64,000 nt of DNA from Cudoniella acicularis (taxonomy: Eukaryota; Ascomycota; Leotiomycetes; Helotiales; Helotiaceae), in contig JAAMPI010000018.1 of the NCBI GenBank assembly GCA_013054445.1, positions 33,580 to 97,579 of the forward strand, read 5' to 3'. Shown here piece after piece: positions 32,250 to 44,172 of the stretch (within the stretch, counting starts at the first letter, position 1; each line of letters opens with the position of its first letter). The notes beneath the pieces were generated by a model. It saw only the letters and a program-made list of their open reading frames with translations, was not told where the DNA came from and did not search any database. A program made the position numbers and the translations under genes.

Positions 32250-35200
32250 ATGAGCTACCAAGTCCCATATTCTTCCAGTCCACCATCGACACCTCCAAGA
32301 CCCAACAACAATGGCGGTCGCAACCCATTTGGAGCGTCAAATAACCCTTCGACCACCCCAGCAGGCCCGCCGCCTTCATCTGCCGGATCTTTTACGCCTG
32401 CGGGACCTCCGCCGACATCTATATTCGGGAGCTCGATGTTAGGTGCGACCAGCTCCGTCAAGCCTCTTTCATTCTCCAAACAACCTGCATTTGACGCGTC
32501 ACAACATGGCTATGAAGATTCTACCCTCAATACCGAATATCAGCGCGATGAGGAAGAGGAAGAAGATGCTGAGTATATGGAGGAGGAGCAGGATCAATAT
32601 GACCAGAGTGAACAAAGTTACGACGACAATGAGGAGGCCCAAGAAGAAGAAGATGATGAGGACATGGATGACTACCGTTCCGAATTGCCTCGACGCGACT
32701 CATTGCTTTCTACACCAGGGCTTAGAAGGAGCAGAAATGGCACTATTTTAAGCTCGAGGGACTCGCAAAAAGCGTCGGTCTATGGAAAGATAGCCAAGGA
32801 CCTATACTCGCAGATGGATTTTCCTACTATGGATGAATCAGACGATCTAATTTTGAATACGGAAGCCATGGTTACAAGACTCTACGATGAAGGCGTAGAA
32901 GGCGATGACGAATATTTCCGACAAGCTGTAACGGATATTGCTGGAGAGCTTACATTGCTTTGGGCCGAATATCACAGGAGAACCGAAATACCCAGCTCCG
33001 AAGAATACACTACCTCGATTGGCCCTGGCCCTAGGTCTTCAAACTTTGCAAAAGCCAATTTTTTGGCAAGTTTGGCTTTACCAGTCTATCACCCGCAACC
33101 AGACTTGGACTCATTCGATCATAAACCCAAGCTACTTCCACAGACGATGCTAGAGTGGATGTTCCTATATCATGATCCTTACCCGCAACAATTTGAAGAA
33201 ATTCAGGCACACAGACCAAGTCCCGCAAACCATAGACTTTTCTGGGATGTTCTTTTTAATAGCCTTCTTCGTGGAAAGGTCGTGGCCGTTGCCCATGTTC
33301 TAAAGAATGCTGGATGGAGATATGCCAAAACCGGCTTAGACGACATCAGAGACCCCTCAGGTCAAACCGGATATACTGGTCGGGCCTTAGCCAATGTGGA
33401 AAGAGTTGTCAATGCTGCAAGTCAGGTGGTTGCCCAATGCCCTGCGGTCAATGGAGATTGGAACACACGAGGCAGTGATTGGACACTCTTTCGACTTAGA
33501 GTTTCACAGGCGCTAGAAGACCTTAAAAGCTTTGCTGAAGGGAGAAATAAAGACCGTGACGATCCAGCGGATTTTGGATCGAGCGCATTCAAGAGGTCAT
33601 CCATGGCTAGCCGTCCCGACTCATACACCACCATCGCAAAAAAGGCTGAAAGTCAGGTTCCATGGCACATCTACCAGAACATATTGACCCTTTACGGCCT
33701 ATTAATAGGCGATTCTGATGCCATAATCGAAAATTCTCAAGACTGGTGTGAAGCCACGATTGGTCTTCTTGTCTGGTGGGACGAGGGTAGAGACGAGAGA
33801 CGAGTGGCTTTAGGGCGAGGTTCATATCGTGCTTCAGCAAGAGAGTCTGATGCAGATGCTTACTTGCGTAAACTCAGGAAGTCTTTCGAGACGGCCACTG
33901 CTGATAAAACGGACTTCCAAGTGAACACATTAAACCCCGTTGAGGTTGCCATAGCTTCACTTCTAGAGAATGACATTGAAGCTGTTGTGGGGTTTTTGCG
34001 AGGGTGGTCGGGTCCTGTTTCCTCTGCTGTTGCAGAAATTGCCACTATTGGAGGATGGCTCCCAGAAGCTGAGCCACAGAATCTGATCAACATGGGCAGC
34101 TTGGACCAAGATGATATGGACGTACTCGGAATCAGTGCGTCGCCTTCTAAGACGGACGGCGTTAAAGATCAGACCCTTATCGTTTATGCTACATCTCTTT
34201 CACACAGGGGTCACTTGCAGTCTTCGGGAAGCTTTGGACCACCGCTTGCCAGTAGGGAAGGTTGGGAAATAGCTATTGCTGTACTAGGAAGACTGGATTC
34301 TGCTGCCCGCTCAGAGGAAATGGTCGGCAATTTCCTCAAAGAGTTTCATTTGGATTCCTCCGGCACGGTTGACAAGCTCTGGATACTACTTAATGACATT
34401 GGCATGAGCCGGCATGCCCAAAGTACGGCAGAGGTAAGTTGCAAATAATCCTGTTAAACGTGAAGGTCCCACTAATTAAACAATAGTCATACGCCGACCT
34501 TCTTGCAGAGGACTCACATAACTATGGTGAGGCCATGTGGTATTATGCGCTTTCGCACAAATCAACAAAAGTCAAGGATCTGTTAGACCTCCTCATTTCC
34601 TTCTCTTTGGTCCAATCCACGGCATTCCCCCCCACAATCAGAAATGGACGATCATTTAAAGCGTCTCGTTTCCTCTCCAAAAACAACTTTGATAGAGTTG
34701 TCTCAAATGGATATGGACGCTGCCGAACTCCTCCACAAGATGCTGAGCGGGTATGCTACTCTTCGCAAGTTTTATGACCTTCGCGACGAGGAAGTTCTGC
34801 TATCTAAGGGCAAAAAAGCACAAGCTAGCGCTCTGAGGAATTCCGAAGCAGCTACAGCATTACTGGCGGTCATAGCGAGCTCTGATGACAATATTAGGGG
34901 CGGTCTCTACGATGAGGAGCGAGGAGCAGTCGTGAGTGTTGATTTCCTCCTTGCTTTACTAGGCGAGGCAATGGTATTTGTCGACCAACCGAAATCCGCA
35001 ATCTCCGTTGCTCAAATTGACATTCTACTGAAAGCCATTGAGGATTTGCAAGCTGTTGGCCCGCGTGTGTATTTAGCCTGCACAGAATTCTTACAGACCG
35101 TGATCGCCTCTGCGCAAGGTCTTAAAGGTTCGTCGCCAAATGATATGTTACGGAAGTCGACCTCGAATATCAGTGGGACGAGTAGCTTTTCAATGGTTGG

Positions 35201-35402
35201 TAGCTCAATGCTCGCATCACAACTAAAGCAATCGATGGGAAGTAGCGGAGTGTTAGTTAAAGGAAATGTTAAGCGTGGCTGGGACTGGAGACATGGAATC
35301 TCTGCTGGGACAAGTGGAGATGATGTACTAAAAATTTTGAGACTTGGACTAGCAAAGGACCTCGCCAAAGCCTGGCTTAAAGAAGCCGATAGCAGCTTGT
35401 AG
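32250..35402 (+). CDS. NUP85: Nucleoporin Nup85-like (Y-complex), with a C7 frameshift
   Basis: Structural subunit of the nuclear pore Y-complex. Exon 1 (32250-34433) has a Pro/Ser/FG-like N-terminus and a long acidic stretch at about residues 97-140. It then has a helical ACE1-type body with GKVVAVAHVLKNAGWRYAKT, GYTGRALANVERVVNAASQV and CPAVNGDWNTRGSDWTLFRL, typical of fungal Nup85. The intron is 34434-34486 (GTAAGT...CAATAG). Exon 2 starts SYADLLAEDSHNYGEAMWYY. At 34627-34633 a run of seven Cs shifts the frame. Reading six Cs would continue to EMDDHLKRLVSSPKTTLIEL and on to the stop at 35402, about 1030 residues in all. A homopolymer error is the simplest explanation in a presumably essential gene. 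The Nup85 assignment is from sequence style and length; another Y-complex helical nucleoporin is the alternative. Confidence 0.72.
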
Positions 35403-35711
35403 GATTTGAAATATGGTTGGCTGACAGGTGGTGCATCGAACGGCGTCATCAAGATGTGTTGCGCGATATGTTTACCGGAGGGCACATGTGTATATTAGCG
35501 GTGAGATACAAGCTCTCTGTACGAATGATGATACCCTCGGTGTTTTGCATCTCGAACATGTTTTCTAAGAGTGAATTTCATTTCAATTCTTTTATATTTT
35601 TGCCTCATTTCCCCCTCGCCTCTACCGGAGGAAGTGAGTCTTCTAGTCACTATTGGAGACGTCTCATTTGGCTCAGTTCAAGATTCAAGAAAGTCCTCTA
35701 TGTTCCCATCT
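35403..35711. other. Short spacer between convergent genes
   Basis: About 310 bases with the 3' ends of NUP85 and the GT8 gene. Nothing else was seen. Confidence 0.3.
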
Positions 35712-36768
35712 TTAGAACCCATCAACTTTCACACCCTTCTCCTTTTCCAACGCCAACCTCTCCTGATTTGCAGTCACCCACCAAATATGAGTTGGATCTT
35801 TCGAAGTGTTGTTTCCCTCGGCATCCATCTCGTCCCACGGCTTCGGCGCCAGAATATAATGGATATTCTTCACCTTGTCATCTCTCCAGATCTCGCTGTG
35901 AACATTCTCCCACCTCAAAGTTTTCAAAGCATTATAAATGTACGGAAGCGGCACCCAACACCCGTTGAAAAGATCAGACAGCAAAGATTGATCCGCGAAA
36001 TCCATATCGATGGCGGCGTCAGATTCCATGTGCTTGACGATGAGATCGTAGACCTCTTTGGAGGGGTTCACGACCTGCAAGCCGCCGTTCATGAAGCCTA
36101 GGGGCCCGACTGCTGGGTCTGGGCCAATGGTTTGAGCGATTTCGGGGGTGTCATGTTGGGATGTGAAAGCGCAGTTTTCTGGGACCCTATTTTCTATATC
36201 AGCACATAATCCTTCGATACTGCAGTGTATTGAAGAATACCATACCAATCCTTGGGGTAATGCGCCTTCTTCAGCGGATTACAAACACAGGCATGTCCTG
36301 CCGCAAACACCTTCTTCCCCTTCCCGGCCATACTCGGTGGGTCGAGCTCCATCTCCATCAGCTCGTCCATATTCTGCATGACCAGCATATCGCTGTCGAG
36401 CTGCACTACTCTGTCATATTCCACTAAGCTGAAGGGGGTGAGCTTGGTCCAGCAGTCGTAGAATCTCGGATCAGCGGAATAATCTTTTCCTTTCGTGGGA
36501 AGAAGGTATTCTACTCGTTGGGAGGGGATTCCGCGAGAGGCCAGCGCGGCATGTCCTTCGACTGGAAATTCATCGGTGTAGAGTGCGACGAGGGGGTATT
36601 TGGAACCGTGTTTCTTGAGGGAGTAGTCGAGAGTGAGGAGGCCGGAGAGGTATTTTGTATTGGTAATTAGGGTTGTCCAGACTTCAATATGTCAGTAAGT
36701 ATCTTTTCATGCGTGTTGAAGTCAAACATACCCATTCTCGACTCGGTGAGTCTCTTGGTTTCGGCCAT
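35712..36768 (-). CDS. Glycosyltransferase family 8 protein (glycogenin/galactinol synthase-like)
   Basis: GT-A fold, Mn-dependent retaining glycosyltransferase. The start at 36768 encodes MAETKRLTESRM, followed by an intron (GTATGT...TTGAAG). The main exon has VWTTLITNTKYLSGLLTLDY, HGSKYPLVALYTDEF and the metal-binding DxD in YDRVVQLDSDMLVMQNMDEL. A second intron (GTATGG...AAATAG) falls after HYPKDW. The last exon has the acceptor-side motif GPLGFMNGGLQVVNP, FADQSLLSDLFNGCWVPLPY and HYILAPKPWDE. There is no signal peptide or membrane segment, so it is probably cytosolic. Acceptor specificity cannot be read from sequence. Confidence 0.88.
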
Positions 36769-37731
36769 GATTGCGGTATTGCGGTAGAGTGTGTGGTTCA
36801 GGTTTATTCCGGTCAAAATGGTGGTGGAAGAAGGGAAGTCTATATACGAAGTAGATATGTACAGTACAAGAAGATGCCGGGACTTTAAAGCTTGCTAAAA
36901 TGGCATCTTTGCAAATTGAATCGATGCCCAGGATTGAACGAACTCCGTTTTTAGAACTAGACACACGTTGTGGACGCCTGCCTCGTGGATAGCTGTCAGA
37001 GAAGTCTGATGCGACAGCCCCGCAGCGAAGTTTTGGAGGGGCAGTAGGTGCTGTTTCACACCGAGTCTTTGCAGCATACTCTATTAAAGTGGGTCTGGTT
37101 GACATGGAACGAACTTGGAGAAACCAGAAGTTTGTTTCAGTTGTCGATAACGAAGTTTCTGAGAGTGTTATTGCTACAAAATTGCGGATAGCTTTTGGCT
37201 TGGCTTTTCCAATCTGAAATCACACTTCGATGGAATTTTTCAAGGATGTTTAAAAAAAAGGGCATGGCCTCTCTTTGGTATTCGAGTAAAGTTTGGAGTT
37301 CGAGTTTGTTATTCCGCAATAGAACAAAGTAGATATTGTGTGAAAAATAAAGATTTAAAATTTGCCTTTGGCGAATTGGAATAAGTATATCTAGGTCCAA
37401 AAACCGAGATGTGGTTTTCGTCTCAACTTTCGGCGAGAAACAAGCTCAGCTCCACCCTCCTTTTCACCAGCCGAAAGGTCTCGCAGGGATAAGCAATCCC
37501 TGCAGATCTCTCTGCGATAGCGGTGATTATGCAGCAATGATCAAATCGTCATCGAATAGATACACCTCGTGTAATCATCCAAAGCTTTCTATCGCGCTCC
37601 TCCTTTTTTGCCTTTGCGACACCGACAAGCACTGCCCCTGACTCTTCTTCGTTTGGACGACGTACACACAGCTTGATGTCCCCATTTCGGTCTCGAGAAC
37701 TACCGGGACCATATCGGCCTGTTTCTAGCCT
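36769..37731. other. Divergent intergenic region
   Basis: About 960 bases between the GT8 start and the carrier start. Only short frames were found, and no conserved signal was recognised. Confidence 0.4.
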
Positions 37732-38890
37732 ATGTCGACTACGACCGAGCATGCCGCCGTTTCGAGCGCAAAGGGGTTATCGGTAGAGGTGTCGAAGGGG
37801 AGCGTGATGGAGAAAAAGGAGAGCAGCAAGAATTACAAGGGGTTTGTGGCGGGCGTTTTCTCTGGAGTCGCGAAGTTATCTGGTGAGTAGCTTCCCTCTC
37901 TATTTTGCACAGTACACTCTTCAAATCTGCAATTGACTTCCAATCAACCTCTATTGCCCACCCTTGAGCCTTTATAGACTTCATTTTCGAGCCATACTAA
38001 TACGCTATCCAGTTGGCCACCCTTTCGATACCATCAAAGTCCGCCTGCAAACCTCAGATAGCACCCGCTTCTCAGGGCCCCTCCAATGCCTCCTCCAAAC
38101 CGTCCGCAAAGAAGGTGTAGCTGGTCTCTACAAAGGCGCCACTCCCCCCTTAGTGGGATGGATGTTCATGGACTCCATAATGCTCGGGTCCTTAACCTTC
38201 TACCGTAAATTCCTCCACCAGACCCTCTTCAACCCGAATCGAATGTACAGTTCTCCCTCGGGCTTCGCCCAGCGCGATCTACCCCTCCCAGACAGCAATA
38301 TCCACAAACTACCAACGGTAGGACATGCGATGGCAGGAGTGATGGCTGGCGCAACGGTAAGCTTCATCGCAGCGCCAGTTGAGCACATAAAAGCTCGATT
38401 GCAGATCCAATACTCCAACAAGAAGTCGGAGAGGTTATATAAAGGTCCGATTGATTGCGCGAAGAAAATCTACAAGTTCCATGGAATACCTGGGATTTAT
38501 CACGGATTGTCAGCCACGCTCCTTTTTCGAAGTTTTTTCTTCTTTTGGTGGGGTTCCTACGATGTGTTTACGCGCATTTTGAATGAGAGGACGGAACTGA
38601 GTACTCCAGCTGTGAATTTCTGGGCTGGTGGCCTTTCGGCACAAGTTTTCTGGATGACCAGTTATCCTTCTGATGTTGTAAAACAGAGAATCATGACGGA
38701 TCCGCTGGCAGGAGGTTTGAATGATGGGGTAAGAAAGTTTCCGAATTGGAAAACAGCTGCTTTGACGATTTATAGGGAGAATGGGTGGAGAGGGTATTGG
38801 AGGGGTTTCTTGCCTTGCTTTTTGAGAGCTTTTCCAGCGAATGCAATGGCGCTTGTAGCATTTGAGGGAATTATGAGGGCGTTGCCTTAG
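37732..38890 (+). CDS. Mitochondrial carrier family (SLC25) protein
   Basis: Inner-membrane solute exchanger of three tandem repeats with six helices, 342 residues. Exon 1 (37732-37882) encodes the N-terminus through KGFVAGVFSGVAKLS. The intron is 37883-38012 (GTGAGT...ATCCAG), and exon 2 is 38013-38890. Signature P-x-[DE]-x-x-[KR] motifs appear once per repeat: HPFDTIKVRLQ, APVEHIKARLQ and YPSDVVKQRI. The matrix loops GLYKGATPPLVG, GIYHGLSATLLFRS and GYWRGFLPCFLRAFPANAM support the family. The last resembles the carnitine/amino-acid branch (Crc1/Ymc1-like). The substrate is not assignable from sequence alone. Confidence 0.9.
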
Positions 38891-39357
38891 ATTTGGTGTT
38901 GTTTGTAGAACGGTATGGGCATTTGAAAGGCGTTACGGACAATATCCACTTTGGTCTTGTATGCAAGAAAGGGCTATGTATGAATAGTATAGATGAGATT
39001 AGATATTCCACTTTGGCACATTATAGAACAAAATCCTCTTGAACTTCACTCGAAGTCGTATTCCGTAAAGACAGCAATTTGTCTTAATTTCCTGAATATA
39101 AAAACATCAAGACGCGTTTGAGTGAGATTGATTTAGAATACTCGTCTCCATCGTGTGCCCATTGCAGATCCATAGCTCTTAGACTGATTTAAGCAAGGGG
39201 CACATTGTTTCCTGAGCCATTTGATCTAACGAAAATGAATACCATCACAGGTTCTATGACCAAATTATGGCAGGGGCATGAGCATTTAGCATTAATGAGC
39301 TATCTGTGCTATATGACTCCTAGTATCCACCCATCCTCAAATCAATCGATCAACCAT
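38891..39357. other. Spacer between convergent genes
   Basis: About 470 AT-rich bases; 3' ends only. Confidence 0.35.
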
Positions 39358-39979
39358 TTAGTCCTCATCCTCTTCGGCATCATCGTTAACAACGTTGAAG
39401 AATCGAAGCTCGTAAACACCCTTGGAAGTGGAGACAACACGAAGCCAATCTCTGAGTTGTTGTTTCTTGAGGAACTTCTTTGTCCTATTTTCTCGATTAG
39501 TAGATGTTCCCCAACAGTTTGCGAATTGTGATGCGTAGACATACAAGTACTTGAGATATCGGCCAGAGAAGTTGATGTGTGCAATGACCTCGATCTTTCC
39601 GTCGCCGACTTGGGAGATTTGCACAACATCGCCGAGGTTGCCAACACGGCCATCAACCTTGATCTTGTCTTGGAGGAACTTCTCGAAGGCGGAAACGTCG
39701 AAGATCTTGTCGCCGGCGGGTTGCGAAGCGTTGATGATGAACTTTTCGCACAATTAGCCCAATTCGTCGAGTAAACTTCGCCCCACGGTCTGCAAGCCCC
39801 ATAGATGCCCAATATTGGATAGAGAGGGAAAGACATACCTTCTTCGTAACCTTGGCAGATTTGCCCTTGGATGACTTCTGCAAATTCGATGAATCTTAGC
39901 CTACTGTATCACGCCGCAACCTCGTAAAGAGGCGGGCCAACAGCAAAGCGGTTCATGTACATACTGTGGATGGTGCCAT
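39358..39979 (-). CDS. RPL22: Cytosolic 60S ribosomal protein eL22
   Basis: Large-subunit ribosomal protein. The start at 39979 encodes MAPST, followed by an intron. A short second exon encodes KSSKGKSAKVTKK and a second intron follows. The main exon then begins FIINASQPAGDKIFDVSAFE and runs through NFSGRYLKYL. A third intron, 39485-39544 (GTATGT...AAATAG), is exactly 60 bases with no stop in frame. Removing it gives LKYLTKKFLKKQQLRDWLRV, as in other fungal eL22. Retaining it would add 20 foreign residues. The C-terminus ends NDDAEEDED. The final size is about 125 residues, normal for the family. Intron-rich 5' ends are typical of fungal ribosomal genes. Confidence 0.93.
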
Positions 39980-40794
39980 TGTTTCGATTTTGGTCGCAAA
40001 GAAGTTTGATCCTGCGCCGTTGGTCGATGTGAAATTATGGTTGCTTTCGTGAAGTTGCGGTTGACCTTTTCTCAAGATTTTCTGTGTGGGCCAAGAGTTT
40101 GAGGTCGCTAATACTTAGCGTGATATTCTCTTCTGAATCACGTGATCCAGAAATTTCTTCAACCCTTGCAAATCTTCCAAGGTGTTTCTAATGGTTTGGT
40201 TATAACTTCTAATAGAATTGCATAAAGAATGGTTGACCACTTCCTCTTTGGTTTGCAAGCACCCATTATTGTTTTCGGAATATTTGCGGTGTTGAAACGC
40301 TGTCCGACTACAGTTGAAGCAGATCACATTTGGCTACGAGCTCGAAAATTTCGGAAAGTAAAGTACACGAACTATATAGTCACAAACAAGGAACATAATT
40401 TATGGAGGGTATCTCGAATCGTAAGATTTTGGTATATGTTGTACAATTCATCCCCGAACCCGTGACCGCCGCAGTCCGTAGACATGCTGGCAACGAAAAC
40501 CCGGAAGAAAAAACCCAGCGCATGTATCCAAGGCGTCCCCAAAATGCATCCAGCCACAGTGAGGAAAGCCGAAACCAATGCTCACTCCCATTCCCTACTT
40601 CTGACCTTCATTATGACATACGTCCTATCACACCTCCAAGGAAACTGGGCGTCGAACATATCGTGTGCCAAGCATTGAGGCGGTGCGAAACCAAGAAACA
40701 GAGATTCATTATTATGACGGGTGGATGGGGGTCGGACCTCGTCAGAAGCTTTTAGGATGCGGTGTGATCGTTGAAATAGTTCGTTTGCGCACGA
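39980..40794. other. Intergenic region, about 0.8 kb
   Basis: Frames of 60-117 codons at 40229-40755 overlap on both strands and show no domain. I see no supportable gene. Confidence 0.35.
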
Positions 40795-41097
40795 TTAATA
40801 CTTCAAGATGATATATCTAGTTGTGATGTCAGCCACCGTCTTATTCATGACGATTGTGCCAGGGTTTCCCCAGATTGTGGCGTCGGCCGCATCGGGTTTT
40901 GGGAGGGGTCGAAATTCAATATCTCAAGCAAAGAATAATACGTACAGTGCGTGGATGATTCCAGGAATGTAACCAAGAATCGTCAAGAGGATGTTAATGA
41001 GGAAGTCCGCTCCGCATCCGCGCTCAAGGAAAACACCGAGAGGTGGCAGGAGGATTGCAATGATGATCTTGCAGATATCTGAAGCTGTGAAAGGCAT
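40795..41097 (-). CDS. PMP3: Plasma membrane proteolipid Pmp3 (UPF0057)
   Basis: Small membrane proteolipid that affects membrane potential and cation tolerance. Exon 1 (40946-41097) begins MPFTASDICKIIIAILLPPL, with the family motif GVFLERGCGADFLINILLT, and runs to GYIPGIIHAL. The intron 40817-40945 (GTACGT...AACTAG) is longer than most here. The last exon (40795-40816) supplies YIILKY and the stop, giving 57 residues, the usual Pmp3 length. Reading into the intron would wrongly end the protein VLFFA. It has two membrane helices. Confidence 0.94.
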
Positions 41098-42417
41098 TGT
41101 TGCTGAAGTTCTGGGTGGAAGATGGTCCGATGTCAAATGTTGAGTTGTTGTAAAATTGATGAAGTGCTTTAGATGGTCTGCCTGGGAAATAGAAGAGCAG
41201 AAGAATTTCTTTGTTGAAGAGTAATGCAAACAGCTAAATTCGATGATTCCTCTTTAACTTATAGAATTTGGTGCCTCGTCACAGCAAGACCCAGACCCAC
41301 TGCAAGCAACGACGTCATGAACTAACCCAAGTCTACTTCCCTGCCATGGAAATCTAAATGTGCAGCACGCCACAGACCCGGAGCCTCTCTGTGAATCAAT
41401 GGTGAAGATCCGGCTCATAGCTATGCCTATTACAGGTGATACGATCTGGAGTTTCCTTGTCTCCTTGATTCGTGGGCATCTGTGGCGCAGGAACTGTAAC
41501 TCTCACTCTACGCTTTGTACTGGCCAGTGATTCTTGCAAGTTGCAACATTAACACCACCACCAGCTCCTAGGTGGGAATTCTCGGTGGCCAACCCGGCGA
41601 TGCAAAATACGTGGCCCTGCGATAGCAAAGGTCTTGGCTGGCCCATCCAACTTTTTCCGATTCGCATTCTAATTAGTAAGGGCTCCTTGTAGCAGAACAA
41701 TCAATAAAGGATCTCAAATCCAATGCATCCGCGCCAAGACCAAGGTTTGTGAAGACAAGAGGCAACAAGAGGTCGGACTTGGCTCATCCACTGGCTCCCG
41801 CTCTCATCGTAGAAGTCCGAGGTGATCCGCATCATACCACAAGGTCCGATTCAAACGAAATTGTCTCATGAATGAGACTCCAATGCTCAACTGCTTAGCT
41901 GTTGTTGCAAGTAATAGGGCCCAAAGAGTAGAACAGGTTTTAGTTGGCCGCCTTTGTTTCACTGTCGGGCTGTAAGATCGGATGTCATGTCCCAAGCACA
42001 GAAGACCGGAATCCTGAAGTAGGGAATTAGTCAAGTGACTGGAAATGAGACTGAAGCTTGGATGTACCTTGGAAAACAGTTGGTGCAGATAATCGAGAAG
42101 TGACATCTGGGTTGATAGAGTTTTATGCACGGACCAAGCCAGTTGGAGATCACGTGATAGGTCTCAATTCAAGCTTATTTAGATTCCTGGATGTAATAGT
42201 AAGAGGCTCTATCAAAGCATTGCCTTTACAATGACTTTTCGCTTTCTGATTATTATTCATTCTCTCTATTCCACTTCTCTACCATGTATCATTTTCCTCT
42301 TCCCTTACAGAGCAAGATGAGCCGCCGCCGAAGTTTAGGCGACGTGCCGCCGGCTGGAACTATCTTATCGATAAAATCCGAATTGCACTTTGAAGTTCCA
42401 CCTCGACAACAGTAACC
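41098..42417. other. Divergent intergenic region, about 1.3 kb
   Basis: Upstream regions of PMP3 and the YchF-type GTPase gene. Open frames such as 41804-42130 (minus) lack family features. Confidence 0.4.
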
Positions 42418-43829
42418 ATGCCACGAGAGCCTCTTATCGGTCTGGTGGGCAAGCCAAGTAGCGGAAAATCCACGACGCTCAACAGCCTTACCGATGCGAC
42501 GTCGAAAGTCGGTGGGTAAAACACAAACCTCCGTTGAAGATCTCGAGCTCACAACACCTCGTCAGGAATTTCCCGTGAGAAAGACATCTGAACCTTCATA
42601 AGACTGTTTGCTGAATCGCAACTAGATTCACGACAATAGACCCCCAGCGCGCAATCGGATACCTACAAATCGATTGCGCTTGCAAACGACACAACGTTTC
42701 CGACAGATGTAAACCAAACTATGGCGCTTGCGTTGATGGCCGCCGCTCTGTGCCTATCGAACTCTTAGATGTTGCTGGTCTTGTGCCTGGCGCACATGAA
42801 GGGAAAGGACTTGGAAACAAGTTTCTCGACGACTTACGGCACGCCGATGCTCTGGTCCATGTTGTTGATGTGAGCGGCACAACTGACGCGGAGGGCAAAG
42901 CTACAAGAGGATACGATCCTTCACAAGACATTGTTTGGCTACGCTCGGAGATCGTGCAATGGATTAAAGGGAATTTGATGCAGAAGTGGGGTTCAATAAA
43001 GAGACGGCACATAGCTGTAAAAGCGACAGCCGTGGAGACTCTACAGGGCCAATTTTCTGGATATGGATCTACGTCCTCGGTCGTGGCCAGAACCTTGGAC
43101 AAGCTGGGTTTGAAAGAGCCTTTGGAGCATTGGTCCGACGAAACGGTTGACAAGGTTGTCAATGCCTTTACGGATGAGAAGTTTCCAACTGTTATCGCAC
43201 TCAATAAAATTGACCACGCAGACGCCGACAAGAATATCAGCAAGATAGCCAAGATGCAGGATCCAAACTCTATAGTCCTCTGCTCTGCTATATCAGAAGT
43301 ATTTCTCCGGAAACTCGCAAAACAAGGATTCGTCAAGTACACGGAAGGAAGTGAGTTCGTGGATACAAGGGAAGATCTGATCGCAGATGGCGATCCAACA
43401 GGTGGCGGGTTAAAGGAGATGGACGAGAAGCTGAAAACCAGAATCGAAAATCTGAAAGATATGGTGCTGTATCGCTTCGGGTCTACGGGAGTGGTGCAGG
43501 TATTGTCTAGGGCCGCAGATTTGCTTGGCCTTGTTCCGGTTTTCCCCGTTAAGAATGTCGGCTCCTTCTCTTCTGGTGCGTCGGGCTCGAATGCAGTTTT
43601 CAGAGACTGTGTCCTAGTCAAGAAAGGCACAACCGTCGCGGAATGCGCGAGGAAGGTTATGGGAGACGCACCTCTGGCGTATGTCGAAGGTGCAGGAGGC
43701 GTAAGAGTGGCGGAGGATGACCTCGTGGGAGTGGGGAAAAACGATGCAAGTCATGACTCTTGTCTCAACCTTCCCCCTTTTACTAATTGGCTCTTTTAGA
43801 TCCTCTCTTTCAAAGTCGGGCGAGCGTAA
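42418..43829 (+). CDS. Obg/YchF-type GTP-binding protein (yeast YGR210C-like)
   Basis: TRAFAC-class P-loop GTPase or ATPase linked to ribosomes, 418 residues. Exon 1 (42418-42515) has the G1 P-loop [17 protein letters not shown]. Exon 2 (42566-42574) is a nine-base micro-exon. Exon 3 (42626-43745) resumes at [17 protein letters not shown] (G2) and has G3 [20 protein letters not shown] and the G4-like ALNKIDHAD. It also carries a TGS-like C-terminus with [17 protein letters not shown]. The final intron, 43746-43799, begins GCAAGT rather than GTAAGT and ends TTTTAG. Exon 4 (43800-43829) encodes ILSFKVGRA, the standard end of this family. All joins keep frame and match the family, so the unusual splice features are well supported. 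Confidence 0.92.
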
Positions 43830-44172
43830 CGTGCTCGGGCTTGGGGAAATGGCGTTCAACATGAATCAAGGTAGCATAGCAATGGCGTTTCGTGAATGAA
43901 CAGGTAAAAGAATCTGAGCTGAGATATTTCACAATACGCCTTTCCAATGCAGTTTTCACACCCTCTCTCTTGTCTTATTAGTCAATATTAGACATCCTCT
44001 CTTTCAAGGCTTATCTCTTCCCCACCCCTGTCTTACCATCAATTCCGCACCTCACCTCTTCTATACCCAGTCAGCCCACATTTCCCCCCACAAATCCAAA
44101 ACCCCTCCCCCCGCATTATCAAATCAAAAGAAAAAGCCAAAAAGAAAAAAAGAAAATCAAAAAGGCATTAAC
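43830..44172. other. Spacer, pyrimidine-rich
   Basis: About 340 bases of CT-rich sequence holding the 3' end of the GTPase gene and possibly the end of the next minus-strand gene. Confidence 0.3.

Noticed and set aside
42719..43630. 303-codon minus-strand frame
   Set aside because: Antisense shadow of the YchF-type GTPase exon, whose family motifs are clear on the plus strand.
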